Shown here: positions 16,205-24,300 of the stretch, in pieces
How the letters are laid out: each line of letters begins with the position of its first letter
Numbering within the stretch: position 1 is the first letter of the stretch
Assembly (NCBI GenBank): GCA_900465675.1
Contig: UBJR01000024.1
Coordinates: 1 to 64,000 of the forward strand
Length of the DNA stretch: 64,000 nt
From: Hyphomicrobiales bacterium
GTDB lineage: Bacteria; Pseudomonadota; Alphaproteobacteria; Rhizobiales; Rhizobiaceae
Reading direction: 5' to 3'
Notes under the pieces: model-generated
What the model was told of the DNA's origin: nothing
The model's input: the letters and a program-made list of their open reading frames with translations, nothing else
Databases searched by the model: none
Translations under genes and position numbers: made by a program

Positions 16205-17314
16205 ATGTCCGCCTTTTCGCGCTTCACGCCGCTGGTCAGCTCCCTGCCCTCCACCGTTCCTTTCGTCGGCCCCGAAGCCATCGAGCGCCAGCGCGGCCTG
16301 AAGGTCGAGGCCCGTATCGGCGCCAATGAAAACGGCTTCGGCCCGGCGCCTTCCGTGCTCGCCGCAATGCGCGAGGCAGGCGGTGATATCTGGAAATACA
16401 ACGATCCAGAGAATTTCGAGCTGCGCGAGGCGCTGGCCGCCCATCTCGGCGTCACATCAGCCAATATCGCCATCGGCGGCGGCATCGACGAGCTGCTCGG
16501 GCAGATCGTCCGGCTGGTGATCGAACCCGGCATGCCCGTCGTCACCTTGCTCGGCGGCTATCCGACCTTCAACTTCCATGTTGCCGGTTTTGGCGGGCGC
16601 CTCGTTACCGTTCCCTATGTCAACGACCGGGAAGATCTCGACGGCCTGCTCGACGCGGTGAAGCGCGAGAATGCGCCACTCGTCTATTTCGCCAATCCTG
16701 ATAATCCGATGGGAAGCTGGTGGGACGCCGACAAGATCGTCGCCTTTGCCAGAGCGCTGCCCGAAACCTGCCTCATGGTTCTCGACGAGGCCTATAGCGA
16801 GACGGGACCGGCGAGTGCCCTGCCCTCGATCGAATCCCTGATCGACCTGCCGAACATCGTTCGCACCCGCACCTTCTCCAAGGCCTATGGTCTGGCCGGC
16901 GCCCGCGTCGGCTATGTGATCTCGACGCCGGGCACCGCCCAGGCTTTCGACAAGATCCGCAATCACTTCGGCATGAACCGGCTGGCGACCGCCGCAGCCC
17001 TCGCCGCCCTGAAGGACCAGGCCTATCTGGCCGAAGTGGTCGGCAAGATCCACGCAGCACGCGAACGCATCTCCGACATTGCGCGGGCAAACCAGCTTTC
17101 GCCGCTGCCTTCGGCCACCAATTTCGTGACTGTCGATGCCGGGCGTGACGGCACCTATGCGCGCGCCATCGTCGATGGACTGATGCAGCATGGCGTGTTC
17201 ATCCGCATGCCGGGTGTCGCGCCGCTCAACCGCTGCATCCGCGTCAGTGTCGGACCGGAAGCCGATATGGCATTGCTTGAAAAATCCCTGCCGCAGGTTC
17301 TGCGCACGCTCTAA
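16205..17314 (+). CDS. HisC-like class I/II PLP aminotransferase
   Basis: A 369-residue pyridoxal-phosphate enzyme of the histidinol-phosphate aminotransferase group. It has the IGANENGFGP substrate motif, NPDNPMGSW, VLDEAYSETG, and the lysine motif RTFSKAYGLAGARVGY that carries the Schiff-base Lys. No other histidine-biosynthesis gene is nearby, so the substrate may be another amino acid such as an aromatic one. The start is ATG 16205, read from the MSAFSRFTPL context; the 14 upstream codons overlap the terminator and are excluded. Confidence 0.85.
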   Translation: MSAFSRFTPLVSSLPSTVPFVGPEAIERQRGLKVEARIGANENGFGPAPSVLAAMREAGGDIWKYNDPENFELREALAAHLGVTSANIAIGGGIDELLGQIVRLVIEPGMPVVTLLGGYPTFNFHVAGFGGRLVTVPYVNDREDLDGLLDAVKRENAPLVYFANPDNPMGSWWDADKIVAFARALPETCLMVLDEAYSETGPASALPSIESLIDLPNIVRTRTFSKAYGLAGARVGYVISTPGTAQAFDKIRNHFGMNRLATAAALAALKDQAYLAEVVGKIHAARERISDIARANQLSPLPSATNFVTVDAGRDGTYARAIVDGLMQHGVFIRMPGVAPLNRCIRVSVGPEADMALLEKSLPQVLRTL

Positions 17315-17318
17315 ACGG

Positions 17319-17356
17319 AAAAAACCGCGCCGGCCTTGTGTCTGCCGGTCGCGGTT
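17319..17356 (-). terminator. Terminator for the Sel1-repeat gene
   Basis: AACCGCG with CGCGGTT plus inner CGGC/GCCG form a hairpin. On the minus strand it is followed by TTTTTT (A-run 17319-17324), the right polarity for the gene ending at 17443. Confidence 0.7.
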
Positions 17357-17442
17357 GCGTTCTCCTGGCGCAGGCCCGGTCAAGGTGCCCACCATTCCCC
17401 TCGTTTCGAGGTTGTTATTCTTGTCTGATTTTTCGTTGCAGC

Positions 17443-17709
17443 TTAGTGGATGGTCATCCACTCGCGAGCGGCGCGGAGCGCCTCGACCAGCTGCATCTTG
17501 CTCATCGAAGCAGCGACATCGGCGCGCAGGTCGACGGCCCGGTCGCTGCCCTTGATGGCGGCGATGTTCAGCCACTTGTGCGCGGCGACCAGATCGATTT
17601 CGCAGCCGCGGCCGGTTGCATACATCAGACCCATTTCGCAGAAGACATCGGCGTTTCTGTCGCCACCCATGGTGGCCATTTCAGCATTGTGCATTTCAAA
17701 GCGTGCCAT
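17443..17709 (-). CDS. Small Sel1-repeat protein
   Basis: An 88-residue protein with one Sel1-like repeat (CEMGLMYATGRGCEIDLVAAHKWLNIAAIKGSDRA) followed by a basic amphipathic helix ending REWMTIH. Sel1 repeats are alpha/alpha protein-interaction modules related to TPRs. There is no signal peptide, so it is probably cytoplasmic. It is a single gene with its own terminator. Partner unknown. Confidence 0.8.
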   Translation of the reverse strand: MARFEMHNAEMATMGGDRNADVFCEMGLMYATGRGCEIDLVAAHKWLNIAAIKGSDRAVDLRADVAASMSKMQLVEALRAAREWMTIH

Positions 17710-18149
17710 CGGTTTTATCCCTGTTTAGCCTGTTGTCGACTTGCCCTGTTTTACCTTCCGGGCCGTGCCGTCTATCGCAGCTTTCGGTCCCTTCGGTGCG
17801 GCGGGTTTGCCCCGCTCGTTTGATGGCTCCACTATGCCGCGGGGCTTTCAAAAAACGCCTAAAATGCATGATTAATTTGAGACAAACAAAGTCCAAACGC
17901 TTGGTAAACTTGGGTTTTTGTTAAACATCGCGATGCCTGCAAATTAAGGAGTTTCGAGACAATTTTACGAAAGATTCAGATTTGAAAATCAACGCTTCGT
18001 TCACCACGAAACGAGCTGCCCAAACGGCAAATCGGAAAATCTGCAGCTCCAGCCCCCTTGAAAACCCGGCATTTCCCGGCTTTCCGATATTTACCTTTAC
18101 GTTCGCGTCAGTTATTTTTCGCGCCGGTCTGGACATCAGGGAGGAAAAG
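17710..18149. other. Gene-free divergent spacer, partly AT-rich
   Basis: About 440 bases between the Sel1 gene and the DUF2147 gene. The stretch 17860-18000 is clearly more AT-rich than its surroundings and probably holds promoters. An ACGT-containing palindrome lies at 18095-18111. Short frames here have no family resemblance. Confidence 0.5.
18095..18111. promoter_or_regulatory. LiuR-like palindrome upstream of DUF2147 gene
   Basis: CTTTACGTTCGCGTCAG differs in a few bases from GTTTACGTTCACGTCAA at 43242-43258. It has the TTnACGT-N2-(A/G)CGTnA layout, 39 bases before the DUF2147 ATG. This is the weaker of the two copies. Confidence 0.3.
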
Positions 18150-18488
18150 ATGATCCGCGCATTTATTATCGCAAGCGCGCTGGCGCTTTCGGCAGGGCTT
18201 GCCCATGCGGACGAGCCGATCGTCGGTAACTGGAAGACCGCTTCCGGCGATACCGCACAAATCGCCGCTTGCGGCGGCAGCTATTGCATAACGCTGAAGA
18301 GCGGCAAATTCTCGGGCAAGAAGATCGGCACGCTGGCGGGCACCGGCAGCACCTATGACGGCGAGATCACCGACCCCAAGGACGACAAGACCTATAGCGG
18401 CTCCGGCAGCGTGTCCGGCGATACGCTGCGGATGAAGGGCTGCGTGATGAAGGTGCTCTGCAAATCGCAGACCTGGACGCGGCTTTAG
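18150..18488 (+). CDS. DUF2147 secreted small protein
   Basis: A 112-residue protein with a cleavable signal peptide (MIRAFIIASALALSAGLAHA, cut before DEP). The mature part opens with EPIVGNWKT, as DUF2147 proteins do, then short beta strands and Cys pairs (CGGSYC, and CVMKVLC at the end), suggesting periplasmic disulfides. Function is unknown. GGAGG sits before the ATG. A RIME copy lies directly downstream. Confidence 0.85.
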   Translation: MIRAFIIASALALSAGLAHADEPIVGNWKTASGDTAQIAACGGSYCITLKSGKFSGKKIGTLAGTGSTYDGEITDPKDDKTYSGSGSVSGDTLRMKGCVMKVLCKSQTWTRL

Positions 18489-18523
18489 GGGACGTTGCTC
18501 AAAGACTTCCATCGCGCCTCGAG

Positions 18524-18630
18524 CCCCCTCACCCTACCCTCTCCCCCAGGGGAGAGGGGAAGTAGACGCTGCGGCTAGCACCCCTTCTCCCCAGCGGGGA
18601 GAAGGTGGCCCAAAGGGCCGGATGAGGGGG
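18524..18630. repeat. RIME-type palindrome, second copy
   Basis: 107 bases running from CCCCCTCACCC to GGATGAGGGGG, with an inner CCCCTTCTCCCC/GGGGAGAAGG hairpin and a GGCCCAAAGGGCC loop region. Same plan as 8275-8387 but more diverged at the left end. It follows the DUF2147 gene and may end its transcript. Confidence 0.85.
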
Positions 18631-18826
18631 CCGCGAGCGCAACATCTCGCTCTTCCTGTACCTCATAGAATTGAGGCCACTTTGGCCACCCTTGTGCGCG
18701 GACAGAAGCTCGCCCCAAAACCCACCCATTTTCCTGAACGCTAAATGAACCGGCATCTCAGCACCCGTTCAGCCGCACCGTGTCAAAAGGAGGGCAACGA
18801 TCAAGGGCGCATACGGGTTAGGGAAC

Positions 18827-19006
18827 ATGGACGTGCTCATTCTGGCAAGACGCTTCACCATCATCACACTCTCGGCAGCCGTCTTCGCGGTGGCGTTTTC
18901 GGCAGCGGTGGTTCGCGGTGGCGGCGGTGGCGCCCAATCGCATTTCGGGGCGAACTATACCTGCGCCGAAATCAGCAGCCCGTTCTGTTCCGGCGCTCCC
19001 AAATAA
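18827..19006 (+). CDS. Small membrane/exported protein, unknown
   Basis: A 59-residue frame starting MDVLILARRF with a hydrophobic segment (TIITLSAAVFAVAFSAAVV), a run of glycines, and a tail with two Cys (YTCAEISSPFC). It could be anchored or secreted. The ATG at 18827 has only a weak site (AGGGA). Nine codons upstream an ATC at 18800 lies six bases after a perfect AAGGAGG, so translation may begin there instead. I do not recognise the family. Confidence 0.5.
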   Translation: MDVLILARRFTIITLSAAVFAVAFSAAVVRGGGGGAQSHFGANYTCAEISSPFCSGAPK

Positions 19007-19065
19007 TCTCATTTTCGCCTTCCGGGCGTCGCTTGCTTGTTAAAACCGGCGCTCTATAATGCGCC

Positions 19066-20574
19066 ATGAGCACACGAATCTCTCCGCTAGCACCCCTCGA
19101 CATCTCGTCTCCGCCCGCCTTTGAACCGCAAAGCTTCGACGATCCGGCCAAGGCCGTGGATGCGCTGACCGAGCTTTACGAGCGCAACACCGCCTTCCTG
19201 ATCGACAGTTTTGCGACCCTTGCCAAGGGCGCGCCGATCACCGCGCGGCACCGGGCCTTCTATCCGCAGGTCAGCATCGAGACGACGAGCTTCGGCCATG
19301 TCGACAGCCGCCTCTCCTACGGCCACGTGACATCGCCTGGCGTCTACACGACGACGGTGACGCGGCCGAAGCTTTTCCGCCACTATCTCAAGGAACAGCT
19401 GGCGCTTCTGATGAAGAGCCACAATGTTCCGGTCATCGTCTCCGAATCCTCAACGCCGATCCCACTGCATTTCGCCTTTGGCGAAGGCGCCCATGTCGAG
19501 GCCTCCGCATCGGCCTTCATGGATATTCCGATGCGTGATCTCTTCGACACGCCGGATCTGAACACCACAGACGACGAGATCGCCAATGGCGAATATATCC
19601 CGCCGCCCGGCGAACCTTCCCCACTCGCCCCATTCACGGCGCAGCGTATCGATTACTCTCTGGCCCGTCTTTCCCACTACACGGCAACAGGCGCGCAGCA
19701 CTTCCAGAATTTCGTTCTGTTCACGAACTACCAGTTCTACATCGACGAATTCTGCAACTGGGCGCGTGGCGTGATGGCCAATGGCGGCGGCGAAGAGGGC
19801 TACACCGCCTTCGTCGAGCCCGGCAACATCATCACCCATGCGGGTGCCAGCACGCCGGAAGGCGATGCGACGCCCGGCCGCCTGCCGCAGATGCCTGCCT
19901 ATCACCTCAAGAAGAAGGGGCATGGCGGCATCACGATGATCAACATCGGCGTCGGCCCTTCCAACGCCAAGACGATCACCGACCACGTGGCCGTGCTTCG
20001 CCCGCATGCCTGGCTGATGCTCGGCCATTGCGCTGGTCTGCGCAACAGCCAGCGTCTCGGCGACTATGTACTGGCGCACGCCTATATGCGTGAGGATCAC
20101 GTTCTCGACGACGACCTGCCGGTCTGGGTGCCGATCCCGGCGCTCGCCGAAGTGCAGGTAGCGCTGGAAGCGGCCGTTGCCGAAATCACCGGTTACGAGG
20201 GCTTCGAGCTGAAGCGTATCATGCGCACCGGCACCGTCGGCACGATCGACAACCGCAACTGGGAACTGCGCGATCAGGCAGGCCCGGTGAAGCGGCTGTC
20301 GCAAGCCCGCGCCATCGCGCTCGACATGGAATCGGCGACGATCGCCGCCAACGGCTTCCGCTTCCGCGTTCCCTACGGCACGCTGCTCTGCGTCTCCGAC
20401 AAGCCGCTGCATGGCGAACTGAAGCTGCCGGGCATGGCGACGGCCTTCTACCGCACACAGGTCAACCAGCATCTGCAGATCGGCATCCGGGCCATCCAGA
20501 AGCTGGCGGCCATGCCGCCCGAAACGCTGCATTCGCGCAAGCTGCGCAGCTTCTTCGAGACGGCTTTCCAGTAA
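19066..20574 (+). CDS. amn: AMP nucleosidase
   Basis: A 502-residue enzyme that hydrolyses AMP to adenine and ribose 5-phosphate. The N-terminal AMP-nucleosidase-specific domain spans about 25-185. The C-terminal part is the nucleoside-phosphorylase-like catalytic domain, with HAWLMLGHCAGLRNSQRLGDYVLAHAY, the ALDMESATIAANGFR substrate motif near 425, and LCVSDKPLHGE. Length and order match bacterial Amn. It is a single gene, convergent with a small membrane-protein gene that starts 3 bases past its stop. Confidence 0.95.
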   Translation: MSTRISPLAPLDISSPPAFEPQSFDDPAKAVDALTELYERNTAFLIDSFATLAKGAPITARHRAFYPQVSIETTSFGHVDSRLSYGHVTSPGVYTTTVTRPKLFRHYLKEQLALLMKSHNVPVIVSESSTPIPLHFAFGEGAHVEASASAFMDIPMRDLFDTPDLNTTDDEIANGEYIPPPGEPSPLAPFTAQRIDYSLARLSHYTATGAQHFQNFVLFTNYQFYIDEFCNWARGVMANGGGEEGYTAFVEPGNIITHAGASTPEGDATPGRLPQMPAYHLKKKGHGGITMINIGVGPSNAKTITDHVAVLRPHAWLMLGHCAGLRNSQRLGDYVLAHAYMREDHVLDDDLPVWVPIPALAEVQVALEAAVAEITGYEGFELKRIMRTGTVGTIDNRNWELRDQAGPVKRLSQARAIALDMESATIAANGFRFRVPYGTLLCVSDKPLHGELKLPGMATAFYRTQVNQHLQIGIRAIQKLAAMPPETLHSRKLRSFFETAFQ

Positions 20575-20576
20575 GC

Positions 20577-20789
20577 TCAATCGTCAATGCTCCGGTCCGC
20601 AGTCATCTGCGGGCCGGTTTTCTCGCGCGGGACCATGTCCATCGCGCCGATGATGGCGATGAACAGCAGCACCGCGATCACAAACCGCGGCAGAAGCTGC
20701 GGGTCTTCTCGCTCATAGAACTCGTCTGCCGTCATCTTCGGCTGACGTCTCGCCACCCAGCTGGCGATCGCGACCTCAAGAATTCCCAT
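20577..20789 (-). CDS. Small single-helix membrane protein, unknown
   Basis: A 70-residue protein with one clear membrane helix (LPRFVIAVLLFIAIIGAMDMV) between charged ends. It begins MGILEVAIASWVARRQPKM. Its stop lies 2 bases from that of amn, consistent with a genuine convergent gene. No function can be assigned. Confidence 0.6.
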   Translation of the reverse strand: MGILEVAIASWVARRQPKMTADEFYEREDPQLLPRFVIAVLLFIAIIGAMDMVPREKTGPQMTADRSIDD

Positions 20790-20880
20790 CGTCTCTGCTC
20801 CCTGATGTTATCGATGGAGCTTGTCGGCTGGCCGCTGCAGGTTTCGACATTGCGTCTCGAAGAAAGATTTTTTCTCCCGC

Positions 20881-20907
20881 TGTCGATTTGCGCTTAGTCT
20901 CGTCGTC
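20881..20907 (+). promoter_or_regulatory. Candidate ECF42-type promoter for the DGPF/sigma operon
   Basis: TGTCGA at 20881-20886 is followed by CGTC at 20901 and again at 20904, i.e. 14 or 17 bases later, and lies about 55 bases upstream of the first DGPF gene. I recall TGTCGA plus CGA/TC as the ECF42 target pattern from Streptomyces work. The sigma gene is the last gene of the operon, so this would be autoregulation. Confidence 0.55.
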
Positions 20908-20942
20908 CAGGAGCTGATGAGGCAGCCAGGAGGAAAGCCGCG

Positions 20943-21317
20943 ATGCGATATCTGTGCCAGGTGTGGTTCGAGCCGTCGGTGCTCGAGCGGATGACGAATG
21001 AAGAAAAGCAGACGCTCGACCGAGATTCGGCGGCCTATGACCGCCACCTTGAAGCCAGCGGCCACATGATCCATGCCGAAGCCCTGCAGCAACCGGGCGC
21101 TGCGGTCACCGTCAAGGTCCGCAACAGCGAGATGTCGGTCACCGATGGCCCTTATGCCGAGACGAAGGAACAGCTCGGCGGCTTCATCCTCATAGAGGCA
21201 AAGGATCTGAACGACGCCATCCGGGTTGCCGCCGGCATTCCGCTTGCCAGATATGGCAGTATCGAAGTCCGCCCGATTCATGATTTCAAGAGCGGCCCTC
21301 GGGAGGCGACACCATGA
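20943..21317 (+). CDS. YciI-like DGPF-domain protein 1
   Basis: A 124-residue ferredoxin-like-fold protein of the YCII/DGPF family. The signature appears as VTDGPYAETKEQLGGFILIEAKDLNDAI. It is the first of three tandem homologues that lead into an ECF sigma gene. DGPF proteins are habitually linked to ECF42 sigma factors; their biochemical role is unknown. GGAGG precedes the ATG, and the stop overlaps the next start in an ATGA. Confidence 0.9.
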   Translation: MRYLCQVWFEPSVLERMTNEEKQTLDRDSAAYDRHLEASGHMIHAEALQQPGAAVTVKVRNSEMSVTDGPYAETKEQLGGFILIEAKDLNDAIRVAAGIPLARYGSIEVRPIHDFKSGPREATP

Positions 21318-21673
21318 AATTTCTCTGCCAGATCTGGTTCGATACCGAGAAGAGCAAGCTGGTGCCCCAGGAAGAATGGGATGTGCTGACGCAGAAGTGC
21401 ATCCTCAGCGACAACCGATGGCGTGACAGCGGCCATCTGATCACGGCGCTGGCGCTGCACGATCCGGAAACCGCGGTTACGGTGCGGGTCCGCGATGGCG
21501 CTTTGTCTGCGACCGACGGGCCGTTTGCAGAAATCAAGGAGCATCTCGGCGGCTTCGTGCTGATCGAGGCGAAGGATATAAGGCAGGCCACCGAGATCGC
21601 CTCGGCCTTCCCGATCGCCGACTATGCCTCGATCGAGGTCCGGCCCGCCTATTCCATCCAGGACAGGGAGTGA
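21314..21673 (+). CDS. YciI-like DGPF-domain protein 2
   Basis: A 119-residue homologue of the preceding protein, with ATDGPFAEIKEHLGGFVLIEAKDIRQATEIA. The start ATG overlaps the previous stop by four bases, so the two are translationally coupled. It keeps the KFLCQIWFDTEK opening shared by protein 1, so this pair probably arose by local duplication. Confidence 0.9.
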   Translation: MKFLCQIWFDTEKSKLVPQEEWDVLTQKCILSDNRWRDSGHLITALALHDPETAVTVRVRDGALSATDGPFAEIKEHLGGFVLIEAKDIRQATEIASAFPIADYASIEVRPAYSIQDRE

Positions 21674-21677
21674 TCCG

Positions 21678-22037
21678 ATGCGCTACGTCTGCCTGATCTA
21701 CAATTCGGCCGATAGCGACGGGACGCTGACACAGGCCGAGACGGACGAATTGATCAAGGCGCATGTCAGTTTCGACGAGGAGCTTCGCAGCAAGGGCGTG
21801 ATGATCCATGCCGACGCGCTGGAGATGCCTGACAAGGCGACGGTGCTGCGCGTGCGCGACGGCACGCTTCATGCGACCGACGGACCATATGTCGAGACCA
21901 AGGAGCATCTGGCCGGCCTCTACATTATCGAGGCATCCGACGACCACGCTGCCCGGCGGATTGCCGCGCGCATTCCTTCGGCCCGCTTCGGCGCAGTCGA
22001 ACTGCGGCCGGTGCGGACGCTTGTGATACCGGAGTAG
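21678..22037 (+). CDS. YciI-like DGPF-domain protein 3
   Basis: A 119-residue third copy, MRYVCLIYNSADSDG with ATDGPYVETKEHLAGLYIIEASDDHAA. It is more diverged from copies 1 and 2 than they are from each other, starting with LIYN instead of QVWF/QIWF. ATG 21678 is used because the previous stop lies just before it; the upstream frame overlaps copy 2. The sigma gene starts 3 bases after its stop. Confidence 0.9.
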   Translation: MRYVCLIYNSADSDGTLTQAETDELIKAHVSFDEELRSKGVMIHADALEMPDKATVLRVRDGTLHATDGPYVETKEHLAGLYIIEASDDHAARRIAARIPSARFGAVELRPVRTLVIPE

Positions 22038-22040
22038 CGC

Positions 22041-23285
22041 TTGGAGAAGGTCATCGAGGAGATTTACCGGACACAGTCGCGCCGTGTTCTGGCAACGCTG
22101 ATCCGCCTGCTTGGCGATTTCGACCGGGCGGAGGAAGCGCTGCACGACGCCTTTGCGGAGGCGGCCCGCAGCTGGCCGCGTGACGGCGTTCCCGGCAATC
22201 CCTCCGCCTGGCTGATCTCGACAGGTCGATTCCGGGCGATCGATCACATCCGCCGCCGCGCCCGTTTCGATGCGTCGGCGAAGGACATCGAAGACAGCCT
22301 CTACGGCGCGGCGGAAACCATGGAGGCTGGCGAGATGGACGCGATCGGCGACGACATGCTGAGGCTGATCTTCACCTGCTGTCATCCCGCCATCCCCGCC
22401 GACGCGCAGATGGCCATGGCGCTGCGGGAAATCTGCGGATTGACGACGGAGGCGATCGCCCATGCCTTCCTGGTTCCTGCGCCGACGGTGGCACAGCGCA
22501 TCGTCAGGGCGAAGAACAGAATTCGCGCAGCGAAGATCCCCTATGAGGTGCCGGAGCGCGCTGCGCTGCCCGAACGGCTGGATCGCGTCCTGCATGTCAT
22601 CTATCTGGTTTTCAACGAGGGCTATTCGGCCTCATCCGGTAGTGAGATCGTCCGCGCCGATCTGACCGGCGAGGCGATCAGGCTCGCCCGGCTGATGACG
22701 ACGCTTCTGCCGCACCCCGATGTCGAGGGACTGCTGGCGCTGATGCTGCTGCAGAATTCCCGCCGGACAGCGCGGCGCGGCGCGGATGGCGGCCTTGTCC
22801 TGCTTGCGGATCAGGACCGGGGCCTCTGGGACCGGAAAGAGATCGCCGAAGGCCTCGCTCTGCTCGGCCGCGCCATGGCGCATCGGGAGATCGGGCTTTA
22901 CACCGTGCAGGCGGCGATCGCCGCGGAACATGCCAAGGCCGGAACGCCCGAGGCAACCAACTGGCGGCGCATTGCCGCCTATTACGACCTCTTGATCGCG
23001 GCACAGCCCTCACCCGTTGCCAAGCTCAACCGTGCTGTGGCGATCGCCATGACCGAAGGCTATGCGCGCGGGATCGAAATCATCGACGGCATCCTGCAGG
23101 CGGGCGAACTCGAAACCTATCACCTGGCACATTCCGCCCGCGCCGATTTCCTGCGCCAACTCGGCCGCAGGGAAGAGGCAATCGGCGCCTACCGGCGCGC
23201 ACTGTCGCTCTGCCAACAGGAGCCGGAAAAGCTGTTCCTCAGACAGCGGATATCAGAGCTTGCGGCGGCGGCCGAAGGGCAGTGA
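22041..23285 (+). CDS. ECF42-type RNA polymerase sigma factor with C-terminal extension
   Basis: A 414-residue sigma factor, twice the length of ordinary ECF factors. Region 2 is about 10-80 (LGDFDRAEEALHDAFAEAARSW, RFRAIDHIRRRAR) and region 4 about 125-180 (GLTTEAIAHAFLVPAPTVAQRIVRAK). A long extension follows with YLVFNEGYSASSG and TPR-like helices (HSARADFLRQLGRREEAIGAYRRAL). The extension is thought to replace an anti-sigma factor; none is encoded here. TTG start with GGAG six bases before it. It overlaps the convergent membrane-protein gene by 33 bases. Confidence 0.93.
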   Translation: MEKVIEEIYRTQSRRVLATLIRLLGDFDRAEEALHDAFAEAARSWPRDGVPGNPSAWLISTGRFRAIDHIRRRARFDASAKDIEDSLYGAAETMEAGEMDAIGDDMLRLIFTCCHPAIPADAQMAMALREICGLTTEAIAHAFLVPAPTVAQRIVRAKNRIRAAKIPYEVPERAALPERLDRVLHVIYLVFNEGYSASSGSEIVRADLTGEAIRLARLMTTLLPHPDVEGLLALMLLQNSRRTARRGADGGLVLLADQDRGLWDRKEIAEGLALLGRAMAHREIGLYTVQAAIAAEHAKAGTPEATNWRRIAAYYDLLIAAQPSPVAKLNRAVAIAMTEGYARGIEIIDGILQAGELETYHLAHSARADFLRQLGRREEAIGAYRRALSLCQQEPEKLFLRQRISELAAAAEGQ

Positions 23286-24215
23286 AATGGCTGTGCCTGT
23301 GAGAGCCGAGACGATGATCAGCAGATGCGCATTGACGCTCGCCTGCGCCAAAGCGGCAAGCGCTGCCTTTTCCCCGGAGGCACCGAAGGCTACAGCGCCG
23401 GCGGTGATGCCGGCTGGATAGGTGCCGACCCCGCCTGGTGCATGAACCGGAAGTACAGAGGACAACTCACCCCCCAGCGCGCCGCCGAAGCTTGCCGCTA
23501 GCGGCAGAACGCCCATGAGGCTGAGAGCCCAGGCGAGAACCAGCACCTTCACCAGCCAGTTCACGGCTGTCATCGCCCAGGCACGGGCAAAGGCGATGCC
23601 ATTGACCGGAAGACCGTTTTCTATCTCGGCCAGAAAGCCCTGCGCCTTCTTCGGCGCCAGCTTGAAGCCCAGACGCAGCAGCGGCTTGCGAACGGCAAAT
23701 GCGGCGACCGGCAGCAGCAGGAAGACAGCCCAAATGATCCACGCGATCAAGGCGTTGCCGGCCCCGCTTGCAAAACCGATTCCGGCTGCCGCAAGCAATG
23801 CATGAAGATCGAGAAGCCGCATGACGAGAAGCGCCGACGTGCCGCGGGCGAGCGGAATGCCGAATTCCGTGCGCATCAGCAGAGGGAAGCTGGTCTCGCC
23901 ACTCCGGAACGGCAGCATGATATTCAAGAGATTGTGGATCTGCGTGACGCGGAACAGCGTGCGGAACTGGCCCGCGGTTTCGCGCGGGAAATAATCGAGA
24001 ATGCGCCAGGTGCGCAGGAAGTAGGTGCTGGTCAGCAGAACCAGCGCGATCAGGATCGGCAGCACGCCGACGGCAGCCCATTGTGCCATGATCGAGGACC
24101 AGCCCCAGAACCATTCGATGAAAAGCGCATATGCTGCGACAATCACGACGGTCAGCAACGTCATGCGATTGCGTGCGAACCAGGATTGTCGGCTAGCGCC
24201 AGCCGGAGAGTTCAT
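23253..24215 (-). CDS. UPF0104/lysylphosphatidylglycerol synthase-like membrane protein
   Basis: A 320-residue inner-membrane protein with about eight helices, resembling the flippase-type transmembrane domain shared by MprF/LPG synthase and UPF0104 proteins; the aminoacyl-transferase domain is absent. Residues near 100-130 (HNLLNIMLPFRSGETSFPLLMR) and 255-275 (LSSVLPVHAPGGVGTYPAGI) fit the family. Divergent from a polyprenyl-phosphate glycosyltransferase, so a role in moving or modifying a lipid-linked sugar is plausible but unproved. The 3' end overlaps the ECF sigma gene. Confidence 0.82.
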   Translation of the reverse strand: MNSPAGASRQSWFARNRMTLLTVVIVAAYALFIEWFWGWSSIMAQWAAVGVLPILIALVLLTSTYFLRTWRILDYFPRETAGQFRTLFRVTQIHNLLNIMLPFRSGETSFPLLMRTEFGIPLARGTSALLVMRLLDLHALLAAAGIGFASGAGNALIAWIIWAVFLLLPVAAFAVRKPLLRLGFKLAPKKAQGFLAEIENGLPVNGIAFARAWAMTAVNWLVKVLVLAWALSLMGVLPLAASFGGALGGELSSVLPVHAPGGVGTYPAGITAGAVAFGASGEKAALAALAQASVNAHLLIIVSALTGTAISLPFGRRRKL

Positions 24216-24300
24216 GTAGTAGGCATCCTGACTTTCGCGGCCGAAACAGCCGCCTGCTTGGCCATGACGGGCCTTTTAGGAGCAATAAGAGTTGCAGACA

